Source: CAYGTS01 sp964352905
Lineage (GTDB): Bacteria > Pseudomonadota > Gammaproteobacteria > JAHCLG01
Direction of reading: 5' to 3'
DNA: 21,772 bases
Assembly: GCA_964352905.1 (NCBI GenBank)
Contig: CAYGTS010000030.1
Location: 1-21,772 of the forward strand
The notes under the pieces were generated by a model. That model did not search any database and was not told the DNA's origin. It saw only the letters and a list, made by a program, of their open reading frames with translations. Of this stretch, positions 7,101 to 15,063 are shown piece after piece. A program made the position numbers and the translations under genes. Positions within the stretch are counted from its first letter, which is position 1. Every line of letters begins with the position of its first letter.

Positions 7101-8208
7101 TGGCCCTAATGGTTTAACCAAAGGCTCACAAATCACGCAAGACTATTTGGCTAAAAATGCGCGTGAATCATGGTCTGCAATTCGTTTACAAGATGATAAA
7201 GCCAATCAAGCACTTGAAAGTGCATTTAATCGTCTTGAAGAATTGCGCACGGAATTTGAAGAGAACTTTGCTGAAGAACGTAACAAAATTACCTCTGGTG
7301 ATGATCTTGCTCCTGGTGTCTTGAAAATTATTAAAGTTTACTTGGCGGTGAAAAGACGTATTCAGCCTGGTGATAAGATGGCAGGTCGTCATGGTAACAA
7401 AGGTGTTATTTCAATGATCGTACCGGTTGAAGATATGCCTTACATGGCAGATGGTACACCGGTTGACATCGTGTTAAATCCACTTGGCGTACCTTCACGT
7501 ATGAATATCGGTCAGGTGTTAGAAACACACTTAGGCTGGGCTGCCAAAGGGCTAGGTTTGAAAATTGGTAAAATGCTTGATCAACGAAAATCAGCCACGG
7601 AAATCAAAGAGTTCTTAGATGTTGTTTACAACAAATCGAGTGAAAAGCTGAAGTTAGATTTCAAACAATTTAACGATGCTGAAGTGACTGAACTTGCGAA
7701 AAATTTACGCAAAGGTGTGCCAATGGCAACACCAGTATTTGATGGTGCTAGCGAAGCTGAAATCAAACATATGCTAAAACTAGCCGATTTACCTGAAAGT
7801 GGCCAAACCACACTATACGATGGTAGGACTGGCGTGGCCTTTGATCGTCCTATTACCGTTGGTTACATGTATATGCTCAAATTGAATCACTTAGTGGATG
7901 ATAAAATGCATGCGCGTTCAACCGGTTCTTATAGTTTGGTTACGCAACAACCATTAGGTGGCAAGGCGCAATTTGGTGGTCAACGTTTCGGGGAAATGGA
8001 AGTGTGGGCGTTACAAGCTTATGGTGCTGCTTACACCTTACAAGAAATGTTAACGGTTAAATCGGATGATGTTAGTGGTCGTACTAAAATGTATAAAAAC
8101 ATTGTGGATGGTAATCACAGCATGGAACCTGGTATGCCAGAATCCTTTAACGTGTTGGTCAAAGAAATTCGTTCACTTGGTATTAATATCGAGTTAGAAA
8201 ATGAATGA
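4126..8208 (+). CDS. rpoB: DNA-directed RNA polymerase subunit beta
   Basis: 1360 residues (E. coli 1342). With beta' it forms the catalytic cleft of RNA polymerase. The ATG at 4126 follows GAGGA (4115-4119) and gives MAYTYTEKKRVRLDFGKR, the family N-terminus; an upstream in-frame TTG at 4099 is rejected. The rifampicin-pocket segment at about residues 513-537 (GSSQLSQFMDQNNPLSE, then THKRRVSALG) has the sensitive-type Q, D, H and S at the usual positions. Active-site lysines lie in QPGDKMAGRHGNKG, at about K1084 and K1092. The C-terminus has the conserved GGKAQFGGQRFGEMEVWAL region. The gene is intact. Confidence 0.99.
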   Translation: MAYTYTEKKRVRLDFGKRPNTMEVPYLLTTQLESYEKFLQYNLAPEERKDVGLQAAFSSIFPITSYSGNAELVYVSYKLGKPAFNEQECKKRSLTFGASLRVKVRLLIYDKDAPAGSKSVRDIKEQEVYMGELPLMTDTGTFIINGTERVVVSQLHRSPGVFYDHDRGKTHSSGKLLFSARVIPYRGSWLDFEFDPKDCLFVRIDRRRKLAATILLRALGYTTEEILDTFFDADAFLIKNDHLVLELIPDRLRGEIATFPIKAEGKVIVEEGRRITARHIMQMKKAGIKSLNVPFEYAIGKTLAKTIINKDTGEVIVEANTEITQELLNKLMTENISAFQTLYTNDLDCGAYISDTLKIDPSSTQLEALVEIYRMMRPGEPPTKEAAENLFKNLFFTEERYDLSPVGRMKFNRRVGRTEIEGSGVLSKEDILAAMKTLINIRDGKDDVDDIDHLGNRRVRSVGEMTENQFRVGLVRVERAVKERLSLAETEGLMPQDLINAKPVSAAIKEFFGSSQLSQFMDQNNPLSEITHKRRVSALGPGGLTRERAGFEVRDVHPTHYGRVCPIETPEGPNIGLINSLAVYARTNEYGFLESAYRVVRDGKVCDEIHYLSAIEEGDFVIAQANATLNDKGQLTDELVPCRHKNEFTFTTVDKVNYMDVSPKQIVSVAASLIPFLEHDDANRALMGSNMQRQAVPTMTSDKPLVGTGMESSVAVDSGVTVVAKRGGIVDSVDAARIVVRVNDDETAAAETGVDIYNLTKYQRSNHNTCINQRPLVSKGDKIARGDVLADGPSTDLGELALGQNLLVAFMAWNGYNFEDSILISERLVEEDRFTSIHIEELTCIARDTKLGAEEVTADIPNVSESALGKLDEAGIVFVGAEVEAGDILVGKVTPKGETQLTPEEKLLRAIFGEKASDVKDTSLRVPTGMNGTVLDVQVYTRDGVEKDERAKAIEKMQLDDVRKDLLDQLRIREDDVYQRVEKLLLGKVADGGPNGLTKGSQITQDYLAKNARESWSAIRLQDDKANQALESAFNRLEELRTEFEENFAEERNKITSGDDLAPGVLKIIKVYLAVKRRIQPGDKMAGRHGNKGVISMIVPVEDMPYMADGTPVDIVLNPLGVPSRMNIGQVLETHLGWAAKGLGLKIGKMLDQRKSATEIKEFLDVVYNKSSEKLKLDFKQFNDAEVTELAKNLRKGVPMATPVFDGASEAEIKHMLKLADLPESGQTTLYDGRTGVAFDRPITVGYMYMLKLNHLVDDKMHARSTGSYSLVTQQPLGGKAQFGGQRFGEMEVWALQAYGAAYTLQEMLTVKSDDVSGRTKMYKNIVDGNHSMEPGMPESFNVLVKEIRSLGINIELENE

Positions 8209-8216
8209 TGAAGAGT

Positions 8217-8426
8217 CGTCATTGCGAGGAGCGTAGCGACGAAGCAATCCAGGGCGAGTGGCAGTGCGTGANNNNNNNNNNNNNNNNNNNNNNNNNNNNN
8301 NNNNNNNNNNNNNNNNNNNNNNNNNNNNNNNNNNNNNNNNNNNNNNNNNNNNNNNNNNNNNNNNNNNNNNNGTAGGATCGAAGATCCTTTCCCTGGATTG
8401 CTTCGCACTTCGTGCTCGCAATGACG
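8217..8426. mobile_element. Palindromic MITE-like element, copy 1 (interior lost in assembly gap)
   Basis: It starts CGTCATTGCGAG and ends with the exact complement CTCGCAATGACG (12-bp terminal repeats). The arms continue as imperfect inverted repeats to GAAGCAATCCAGGG, about 36 bp each side. The left arm is 8217-8271 and the right arm 8372-8426. The middle is the 100-N gap. Copy 2 has 59 bp at that place, so the true gap may be about 59 bp. It has no coding capacity. Confidence 0.85.
8272..8371. other. Assembly gap (100 N)
   Basis: Exactly 100 Ns, a scaffolding placeholder. It lies entirely inside a repeat whose neighbour copy starts 62 bases further on, which explains why assembly failed. 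Real length and content are unknown. Confidence 0.98.
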
Positions 8427-8432
8427 TGGATC

Positions 8433-8600
8433 CGTCATTGCGAGGAGCTTGCGACGAAGCAATCCAGGGCGAGTGGCAGTGCGTGAAATAGTAAAGGCAA
8501 TATTTGAAAGGATGGTACTGAGATTAGCAAGTGCAGTGATGCTTTGTAGGATCGAAGATCCTTTCCCTGGATTGCTTCGCACTTCGCACTCGCAATGACG
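8433..8600. mobile_element. Palindromic MITE-like element, copy 2 (complete, 168 bp)
   Basis: A complete copy with the same 12-bp perfect ends as copy 1 and near-identical arms. The left arm is 8433-8486, one base shorter and slightly diverged; the right arm is 8546-8600. The 59-bp interior at 8487-8545 has no reading frame. Six bases (8427-8432) separate it from copy 1. It lies in the rpoB-rpoC spacer, which is 469 bases including the gap, where relatives have well under 100. A family of this consensus is widespread in bacterial genomes as non-autonomous repeats; I do not see a transposase for it here. Confidence 0.85.
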
Positions 8601-8677
8601 CAGATTGACGATTTATTTTAACGACAGAAAAATTGAATTTATTTAAAAGAGACTAGCTTAATTTTAGGAGAACTACC

Positions 8678-11600
8678 TTGAGAGATTTACTAAGTTTATT
8701 AAAACAACAAGGTCAACTCGAAGAATTCGATGCTATCCGTATTGCGCTTGCATCACCCGAAATGATTCGCTCATGGTCTTATGGCGAGGTCAAAAAACCC
8801 GAAACCATTAATTACCGCACATTCAAACCAGAACGTGACGGTTTATTCTGTGCAAGAATTTTTGGACCGATCAAAGATTACGAATGCTTATGCGGCAAAT
8901 ACAAGCGCTTAAAACACCGTGGTGTTATTTGTGAAAAATGCGGTGTGGAAGTGACACTAAGCAAAGTACGTCGTGATCGCATGGGACATATTGAATTGGC
9001 TAGTCCTGTTGCGCATATCTGGTTTCTTAAATCACTACCTTCCCGCATTGGCTTATTATTGGATATGACGTTGCGTGATATTGAGCGTGTGCTTTACTTT
9101 GAAGCCTTTGTTGTTACCGATCCTGGTATGACCGATTTAGAGCGTGGTCAACTCTTATCAGATGAATCTTATCTTGAAGCAATCGAAACCTATGGTGATG
9201 AATTTGAAGCTCGCATGGGTGCAGAAGCAGTGCAAGAATTATTAAGCGATCTTGATCTTAAAGAAGAAATTGAAAGGCTGCGTGCAGAAATTCCAACCAC
9301 TAATTCTGAAACAAAAATTAAAAAATACGCAAAACGACTCAAATTAATGGAAGCATTTTTAGAATCAGGCAATCGCCCAGAATGGATGATCATGGATGTA
9401 TTACCAGTGCTACCACCTGATTTAAGGCCATTAGTACCACTTGATGGTGGTCGCTTTGCAACCTCTGATCTTAACGATTTGTATCGTCGTGTCATTAACC
9501 GCAACAACCGTCTCAAACGCTTATTGGATCTCAATGCGCCGGATATCATCGTGCGCAATGAAAAACGTATGTTACAAGAAGCTGTTGATGCTTTATTAGA
9601 TAATGGTCGTCGTGGTCGCGCTATAACTGGCTCAAATCGTCGTCCGTTAAAGTCACTTGCCGATATGATTAAAGGTAAACAAGGTCGTTTCCGCCAAAAC
9701 TTATTGGGCAAACGCGTTGATTATTCAGGTCGTTCTGTGATTGTGGTGGGTCCTGCACTTAAACTACACCAGTGTGGTTTACCGAAAAAAATGGCATTGG
9801 AATTATTCAAGCCTTTTATTTTCTCAAAATTAGAACGCCGTGGTCTTGCTACAACCATTAAAGCTGCCAAGAAAATGGTTGAGCGTGAAGGACCAGAAGT
9901 CTGGGATATCTTAGAAGAAGTTATCCGCGAACATCCTGTATTATTAAACCGTGCGCCAACACTACATCGTCTTGGTATTCAGGCGTTTGAGCCAATGCTC
10001 ATTGAAGGTAAAGCGATCCAATTGCATCCTCTCGTTTGTGCCGCGTATAACGCCGACTTCGACGGTGACCAAATGGCTGTGCACGTACCCTTAACCATTG
10101 AAGCGCAATTAGAAGCGCGCTCGTTAATGATGTCGACCAACAATGTCTTATCACCTGCTAACGGTGAGCCTATCATTGTGCCAACTCATGACGTCGTGTT
10201 AGGCCTTTATTACATGACACGTGACTGCGTGAATGTTAAAGGTGAAGGCATGGTCTTTGCTGATCAAGACGAAGTGCATCGTGCTTATCAAAATGAGGTT
10301 ATTGATATTCACGCCAAAATCAAACTGCGCATCGCAAAACATCGCATCAATGCGCTGGAAGCAACATCGAAAGATGAAAAAATCTTGATTGATACCACCG
10401 TTGGGCGGGCCTTACTGCTTGATATTTTGCCAGAAGGCATATCATTTAATTTAATTAACCAACCGCTAAATAAGAAAACGATTTCAAAATTAATCAATGA
10501 TTGCTATCACAATGTGGGTTTAAAAGAAACCGTGATCTTTGCCGATCACTTAATGTACACCGGTTTTCATTATGTTACACGTTCCGGTGTATCAATTGGT
10601 GTGGATGACTTAGAAATCCCTGATGTTAAAGCTTCCATCATTGGGCGTGCTGAAGATCAAGTTAAAGAAATTGAAGCGCAATATGCTTCTGGTTTAGTTA
10701 CCCAAGGTGAGCGTTACAACAAAGTTATCGATATTTGGTCGCGCACAAACGATCAAGTCGCGAAAGCAATGATGGAAAGGCTCTCTGTTGATAAGGTGAT
10801 TGATAAAGACGGCAATCAAGTTGAACAAGAATCCTTTAACTCAATTTATATGATGGCTGATTCGGGCGCCAGAGGTAGTGCGGCACAGATCCGTCAGTTA
10901 GCGGGTATGCGTGGTTTAATGGCGAAACCAGATGGTTCGATCATTGAAACACCGATTACCGCGAACTTCCGTGAAGGCTTAAATGTATTACAATACTTTA
11001 TTTCGACTCACGGTGCGCGTAAAGGTTTGGCCGATACCGCATTAAAAACAGCGAACTCAGGATATTTAACACGGCGTTTAGTTGATGTTGCGCAAGATGT
11101 TGTTATCACAGAAATAGATTGCGGTACTCGTGAAGGTTTAATCATGACGCCACACATTGAAGGTGGTGATGTCGTTGAAGCATTACGTGAGCGTGTCTTA
11201 GGTCGTGTTGTTATCGATGATTTACTCATTCCAACTACCAATGAAGTCCTTCTTGAAGGTGGCACCTTGCTTGATGAAAGATTAGTTGATCTCATTGAGA
11301 AAAATGGTATCGATGAAGTCAAAGTACGCTCACCTATATCGTGTGAATCACGCTTCGGCATTTGTTCAAAATGCTATGGTCGTGATTTAGCACGAGGTCA
11401 TGCGGTTAATATTGGTGAAGCTGTGGGTGTTATTGCAGCGCAATCGATTGGTGAACCAGGAACACAGTTAACCATGCGTACCTTCCATATCGGTGGTGCG
11501 GCATCACGAGCCACTGCGGTGAGTAATGTGCAAGTGAAAACCAAAGGCGCGGTTAAATTTCAAAATATTAAATTTGTCGAACATGCTAGCGGCAAATACA

Positions 11601-12913
11601 TTGCTGTGTCACGTTCAGGTGAGCTCATTATCACCGATGCCAAAGGCCGCGAACGTGAGCGTTACAAGTTACCTTACGGTGCTGAATTATCAGTGAAAGA
11701 AGGTAGCACAGTAGAGCCTGGTCAAATCGTTGCAACCTGGGATCCACATACGCATCCTATTGTGACTGAAGTGAAAGGGCGCGCGCGCTTCTTAGATGTA
11801 ATCGAAGGCGTGACAGCAACCCGCCAGGTTGATGAAGTTACTGGCTTATCAAGCATTGTCATTAGCGATCCTAAAGCGCGTAGTGCTTCAGGTAAAGAAC
11901 TACGCCCAATGATTAAATTGGTTGATGAAAAAGGCAACGATCTTTGTTTGGCCGGAACCAATGTTCCTGCAAATTATTTCTTGCCAGCAGATGCGATTGT
12001 CACGGTTGAAGACGGTGGCGAAGTGGGTATTGGTGATGTTATTGCGCGTATTCCACAGGAAACTTCAAAAACACGTGATATCACCGGTGGTTTACCGCGC
12101 GTAGCTGACTTATTCGAAGCCAGAAAACCAAAAGATCCTGCAATCTTAGCAGAGCATTCTGGTATCATTAGTTTTGGTAAAGAAACCAAAGGCAAACGCC
12201 GATTAATGATTACGCGTGCGGATGGAGAAGTTTACGAAGAACTTATTCCAAAATGGCGTCATATCAATGTGTTTGAAGGTGAACATATCGCACGCGGTGA
12301 AGTGATTGCCGATGGTGCGGCTAATCCGCATGATATTTTACGTTTACTCGGAGTGAGTGCGCTAGCTAACTATATTACCAACGAAGTACAAGACGTTTAT
12401 CGCTTACAAGGCGTAAAAATTAACGATAAACACATTGAAGTTATCGTTAGACAAATGTTGCGTAAAGTTTTAATCCTGAACCCAGGCGAAACCAAGTTCT
12501 TAAAAGGTGAACAAATTGAAGTTAATAGCTTGCGTGATGAAAACACGAAAGCCAATGCAGAAAATAAATTGGTTGCTGATTACGAGCGTGTTTTACTGGG
12601 TATTACCAAAGCATCACTTGCGACAGAATCTTTCATTTCTGCAGCATCTTTCCAAGAAACCACACGGGTCCTAACCGATGCTGCGGTGAATGGAAAATTA
12701 GATGAGTTGCGTGGCTTAAAAGAAAACGTGATTGTTGGGCGCCTAATCCCTGCAGGAACCGGTTTAGCCTATCATGCAGAGCGCCACAGCAAGCGTCAGC
12801 AAGCTCATCACCAGGAAATCCCTGAAAAAGAGCCAGAAATAACCGCGCAAGATGTTGAAAAGGCAATAGGTGAAGCGTTATCATCGAGCGATAATGATTC
12901 ATCAGCGGCTTAA
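8678..12913 (+). CDS. rpoC: DNA-directed RNA polymerase subunit beta'
   Basis: 1411 residues (E. coli 1407), collinear with E. coli from residue 1 (MRDLLSLLKQQGQLEEFDAI). The start codon is TTG at 8678, 7 bases after AGGAG (8666-8670); no ATG is available nearby and the family N-terminus begins exactly here. The N-terminal zinc site has cysteines 70, 72, 85 and 88. The catalytic magnesium motif NADFDGDQM has Asp460, 462 and 464. The second zinc site is seen in CESRFGICSKCYGRDL. The trigger-loop region GEPGTQLTMRTFHIGGAAS is intact. The C-terminal tail is acidic and serine-rich. The gene is uninterrupted despite the repeats on both sides. Confidence 0.99.
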   Translation: MRDLLSLLKQQGQLEEFDAIRIALASPEMIRSWSYGEVKKPETINYRTFKPERDGLFCARIFGPIKDYECLCGKYKRLKHRGVICEKCGVEVTLSKVRRDRMGHIELASPVAHIWFLKSLPSRIGLLLDMTLRDIERVLYFEAFVVTDPGMTDLERGQLLSDESYLEAIETYGDEFEARMGAEAVQELLSDLDLKEEIERLRAEIPTTNSETKIKKYAKRLKLMEAFLESGNRPEWMIMDVLPVLPPDLRPLVPLDGGRFATSDLNDLYRRVINRNNRLKRLLDLNAPDIIVRNEKRMLQEAVDALLDNGRRGRAITGSNRRPLKSLADMIKGKQGRFRQNLLGKRVDYSGRSVIVVGPALKLHQCGLPKKMALELFKPFIFSKLERRGLATTIKAAKKMVEREGPEVWDILEEVIREHPVLLNRAPTLHRLGIQAFEPMLIEGKAIQLHPLVCAAYNADFDGDQMAVHVPLTIEAQLEARSLMMSTNNVLSPANGEPIIVPTHDVVLGLYYMTRDCVNVKGEGMVFADQDEVHRAYQNEVIDIHAKIKLRIAKHRINALEATSKDEKILIDTTVGRALLLDILPEGISFNLINQPLNKKTISKLINDCYHNVGLKETVIFADHLMYTGFHYVTRSGVSIGVDDLEIPDVKASIIGRAEDQVKEIEAQYASGLVTQGERYNKVIDIWSRTNDQVAKAMMERLSVDKVIDKDGNQVEQESFNSIYMMADSGARGSAAQIRQLAGMRGLMAKPDGSIIETPITANFREGLNVLQYFISTHGARKGLADTALKTANSGYLTRRLVDVAQDVVITEIDCGTREGLIMTPHIEGGDVVEALRERVLGRVVIDDLLIPTTNEVLLEGGTLLDERLVDLIEKNGIDEVKVRSPISCESRFGICSKCYGRDLARGHAVNIGEAVGVIAAQSIGEPGTQLTMRTFHIGGAASRATAVSNVQVKTKGAVKFQNIKFVEHASGKYIAVSRSGELIITDAKGRERERYKLPYGAELSVKEGSTVEPGQIVATWDPHTHPIVTEVKGRARFLDVIEGVTATRQVDEVTGLSSIVISDPKARSASGKELRPMIKLVDEKGNDLCLAGTNVPANYFLPADAIVTVEDGGEVGIGDVIARIPQETSKTRDITGGLPRVADLFEARKPKDPAILAEHSGIISFGKETKGKRRLMITRADGEVYEELIPKWRHINVFEGEHIARGEVIADGAANPHDILRLLGVSALANYITNEVQDVYRLQGVKINDKHIEVIVRQMLRKVLILNPGETKFLKGEQIEVNSLRDENTKANAENKLVADYERVLLGITKASLATESFISAASFQETTRVLTDAAVNGKLDELRGLKENVIVGRLIPAGTGLAYHAERHSKRQQAHHQEIPEKEPEITAQDVEKAIGEALSSSDNDSSAA

Positions 12914-12914
12914 C

Positions 12915-12948
12915 CTCCGTCATTGCGAGCTAAGCGCGGCAATCCAGG
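12915..12948. repeat. Solo left arm of the CGTCATTGCGAG element
   Basis: CTCCGTCATTGCGAG followed by CGGCAATCCAGG starts one base after the rpoC stop. It is an isolated half-element next to the full element at 12957. No rho-independent terminator with a T tract is visible after rpoC; this palindromic cluster may supply the 3' end of the rpoBC mRNA. Confidence 0.65.
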
Positions 12949-12956
12949 AGGAGCAA

Positions 12957-13136
12957 CTCCGTCGTTGCGAGCATGGTTCGCCCTTGGCGAGCCGTGCGTG
13001 GCAATCCAGGGGCGAGAGCCACTGAATGAGATGTTAAGGTGATGCTAGTTAATGCAGTGGCGCTGCTAGCAAGTTTCAGTAAACCATGCGAAATTTGCCT
13101 GGATTGCTTCGTCGCAGGCTCCTCGCAACGACGGAG
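12957..13136. mobile_element. Diverged palindromic element after rpoC (180 bp)
   Basis: A perfect 15-bp terminal inverted repeat: CTCCGTCGTTGCGAG (12957-12971) and CTCGCAACGACGGAG (13122-13136). The arms again contain CAATCCAGG (left) and CCTGGATTG (right). The ends differ from the 8433 element by a matched C/T change on both sides (GTCGTTGC against GTCATTGC), so the two ends have co-varied. The interior has no reading frame. Confidence 0.8.
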
Positions 13137-13140
13137 ATCG

Positions 13141-13172
13141 CGTAACTTCGTTGCGCAATCCAGGGAGCAGTG
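13141..13172. repeat. Partial arm of the same element family
   Basis: CGTAACTTCGTTGCGCAATC then CAGGGAGCAGTG resembles a degraded left arm (compare the left arm of 8433-8600, including the CAGTG beyond it). Together with the two preceding units it fills most of the 342-bp rpoC downstream spacer. The rest of the spacer (13173-13255) holds only a weak TAATATACT that could serve as a -10 box. Confidence 0.5.
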
Positions 13173-13255
13173 TATTGAACGAGATGATCAAAGCAATCTT
13201 GCAAACGATTACTCGTGATAACAGCTAATATACTCAGAAACCACAGGTACTTTAT

Positions 13256-14296
13256 TTGAACCAACCAATGAAAAAATGGGCTGTTATTGGAGCCGGGCCA
13301 GCAGGGATTGCTAGTGTTGCCAAACTATTAGATTATGGCATTAGTAACGATGACATCGTTTGGTTCGATCCTGAATTCAAAGTTGGTGACTTAGGAACAA
13401 AATGGTGTGAAGTTTCCAGTAATACCAAAGTTGAAAATTTTCTAGAATTTTTAAGTTACAGCCAATCATTTCAGCTTAAAGAGCCAAACCAACAATTTGC
13501 AATTTATCAGTTTGATCCAGATCAAACTTGCCAGCTAAAGCATATTGTTGAACCCTTACAGTGGATTACAGAAAGTTTTAAAAAAATAATTACCTCCATT
13601 ACCGCATCAGTTGAATCACTAGAGCTCATTAATAACCAATGGCAAATCCATACGCCACAACAAACTTATTTTGCAAGCAATGTTGTCTTAGCGATTGGCG
13701 CTGAACCAAATTATTTATCCTATGACGTTCCAATGATTTCGCTTGCGAATGCTTTAGATAAAAATAAATTATCACAGCTAGTTACAGCACAAGATAGTGT
13801 TGCAGTATTTGGTTCATCGCATTCAGCAATCTTAATTTTACGGGATTTAATTAACCTAAACGTTAAACGCGTCATAAACTTTTATCGCTCGCCGGAACGT
13901 TATGCAGTTTACATGAATAATTGGATTCTGTTTGATAACACTGGATTAAAAGGTGATGCTGCGGATTGGGCTAAAGAAAATTTAAATAACAAAAAGCATG
14001 CTAATTTACAGCGCTATTTATCCACGACCGATAATATTCACCAATACTTACCTTCATGTAATAAAGTCATTTATGCGACAGGCTTTAAACCACGCCACAT
14101 CAACGTGCCACATTTGGCCGAACTGGAATATAACGATAAAACCGGCATTATTGCGCCAGGATTGTTTGGTATTGGCATTGCTTTTCCAGAAGGTGCCTGT
14201 GACAAATTCAACAACTTTGAATATAACGTAGGCCTGCGAAAGTTTATTAGGTACCTTGATCGCATCATGCCAATTTGGCTGCAGTATGGGATATAG
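13256..14296 (+). CDS. FAD/NAD(P)-binding oxidoreductase (flavin monooxygenase-like)
   Basis: 346 residues. An N-terminal Rossmann motif VIGAGPAGIAS (GxGxxG at residues 12-17) is typical for FAD. A second nucleotide-binding motif, VFGSSHSA, lies at about residues 184-191 and an ATGF motif at 274-277, the order seen in two-dinucleotide-fold flavoproteins. No CxxC redox pair is seen, so it is not a thioredoxin-reductase type. The substrate is unknown. The start is uncertain: TTG at 13256 has AGG at 13245-13247 at good spacing, while the ATG at 13268 is 20 bases from it, so TTG is preferred. It is not part of the rpoBC group functionally and stands alone between repeats. Confidence 0.75.
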   Translation: MNQPMKKWAVIGAGPAGIASVAKLLDYGISNDDIVWFDPEFKVGDLGTKWCEVSSNTKVENFLEFLSYSQSFQLKEPNQQFAIYQFDPDQTCQLKHIVEPLQWITESFKKIITSITASVESLELINNQWQIHTPQQTYFASNVVLAIGAEPNYLSYDVPMISLANALDKNKLSQLVTAQDSVAVFGSSHSAILILRDLINLNVKRVINFYRSPERYAVYMNNWILFDNTGLKGDAADWAKENLNNKKHANLQRYLSTTDNIHQYLPSCNKVIYATGFKPRHINVPHLAELEYNDKTGIIAPGLFGIGIAFPEGACDKFNNFEYNVGLRKFIRYLDRIMPIWLQYGI

Positions 14297-14328
14297 GTTT
14301 GTTTACAAAGCTGGGCAGGTACAATTCT

Positions 14329-14383
14329 CGTAACTCACTCCGTAGCAGGGAACGCCCAAATATGGCTGTTCCCAGCTACGGCG
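14329..14383. repeat. Dispersed hairpin repeat, copy B1 (interrupted by the MITE)
   Basis: CGTAACTCACTCCGTAGCAG followed by GGAACGCCCAAAT. 14340-14353 (CCGTAGCAGGGAAC) pairs with 14368-14381 (GTTCCCAGCTACGG) with one mismatch, a strong hairpin. It shares its 5' half with copies at 15064, 17842 and, inverted, 21751. The 204-bp element at 14384 is inserted at its 3' edge; the repeat resumes at 14588. Confidence 0.75.
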
Positions 14384-14587
14384 CATAGGCGTCAACTTAA
14401 GAACCGCCTCTCCAACGAAAGTTGGGGTCCAGGGAGAGAATCCACTAAATTCAATTTACATGCGTATTTTCTAGTACAAAAGCTATCTAAATTCATCCTG
14501 ATTTTATGTTTCCCAGTCTTTTTCCCTGGACCCCAACTTTCGTTGGGGAAACGCTAGCTTGTTCATTTTCTTAAGTTGACGCCTATG
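14384..14587. mobile_element. 204-bp MITE-like element with 10-bp target-site duplication
   Basis: Ends are a perfect 20-bp inverted repeat: CATAGGCGTCAACTTAAGAA (14384-14403) and its complement (14568-14587). Directly outside both ends is the same 10-mer AGCTACGGCG (14374-14383 and 14588-14597), a clean target-site duplication. A second, inner perfect 24-bp inverted repeat lies at 14412-14435 and 14523-14546, beginning CCAACGAAAGTTGG, itself a small hairpin. The centre (about 87 bp) has no reading frame. It must have been moved by a transposase encoded elsewhere. It accounts for most of the 319-bp spacer 14297-14615. Confidence 0.9.
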
Positions 14588-14615
14588 AGCTACGGCGGGA
14601 ATTGCTGCTATAATT

Positions 14616-15038
14616 CTAAGCCAGATCATCAATGATTGCTTCTAATCCGGCCTGTGCGCAAAGCTCATCGAGCTCAGGTGTGGCACCACTCACCCCAATA
14701 GCGCCAATATGTTGGCCATCTTGAGTAATAATAGGTAAGCCACCACCGAGTAATAAAATATCTGGAATTGTACTATAAGGATTAGCGGGCAGTTTTACAC
14801 TTTTTTCAGCCAATGCTTTTGATGCGATTGGCATGCTGGCAGATGTTTTCGCTTTTAATTGAGCGATCCGGATACTACCGTAACTGGTGTGATCCATTCG
14901 CTGAAAATATTTAAGGTTACCGCTGTTATCGCAGATACTTATAACGACATTAATATTATTTTCCATCGCCTTTTGCTCGGTAGCTAATGCCATTTTTTTT
15001 GCCATTGCTAGCGTTAATGACTTGATTAGTATTGTCAT
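14616..15038 (-). CDS. GlcG/HbpS family protein (haem-degrading/binding-like, DUF336)
   Basis: 140 residues, the usual length for this small single-domain family (Haem_degrading, PF03928). Visible family features are CDNSGNLKYFQRMD at 36-49, the helix KAKTSASMP (62-70), LLGGGLPI at 96-103 and GAIGVSG at 112-118. Some members bind haem or sense redox stress (HbpS); others, such as GlcG, sit in glycolate clusters with unclear function, so a specific reaction cannot be assigned. On the minus strand the start ATG (15036-15038) has GGGA about 8 bases upstream. It is the only minus-strand gene in the window. Confidence 0.85.
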   Translation of the reverse strand: MTILIKSLTLAMAKKMALATEQKAMENNINVVISICDNSGNLKYFQRMDHTSYGSIRIAQLKAKTSASMPIASKALAEKSVKLPANPYSTIPDILLLGGGLPIITQDGQHIGAIGVSGATPELDELCAQAGLEAIIDDLA

Positions 15039-15063
15039 TTAATTTTTCCCAATAGTGTTTTAC

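Noticed and set aside
8115..8582. Open frames on both strands across the N gap in the rpoB-rpoC spacer
   Set aside because: They run through 100 Ns and through the arms of a palindromic repeat, and have no family resemblance. They are artefacts of the repeat.
8217..8600. Repeated CGTCATTGCGAG / GAAGCAATCCAGG units considered as a CRISPR array
   Set aside because: Only two units, palindromic arms facing each other, interiors alike where visible instead of unique spacers, and no cas genes.
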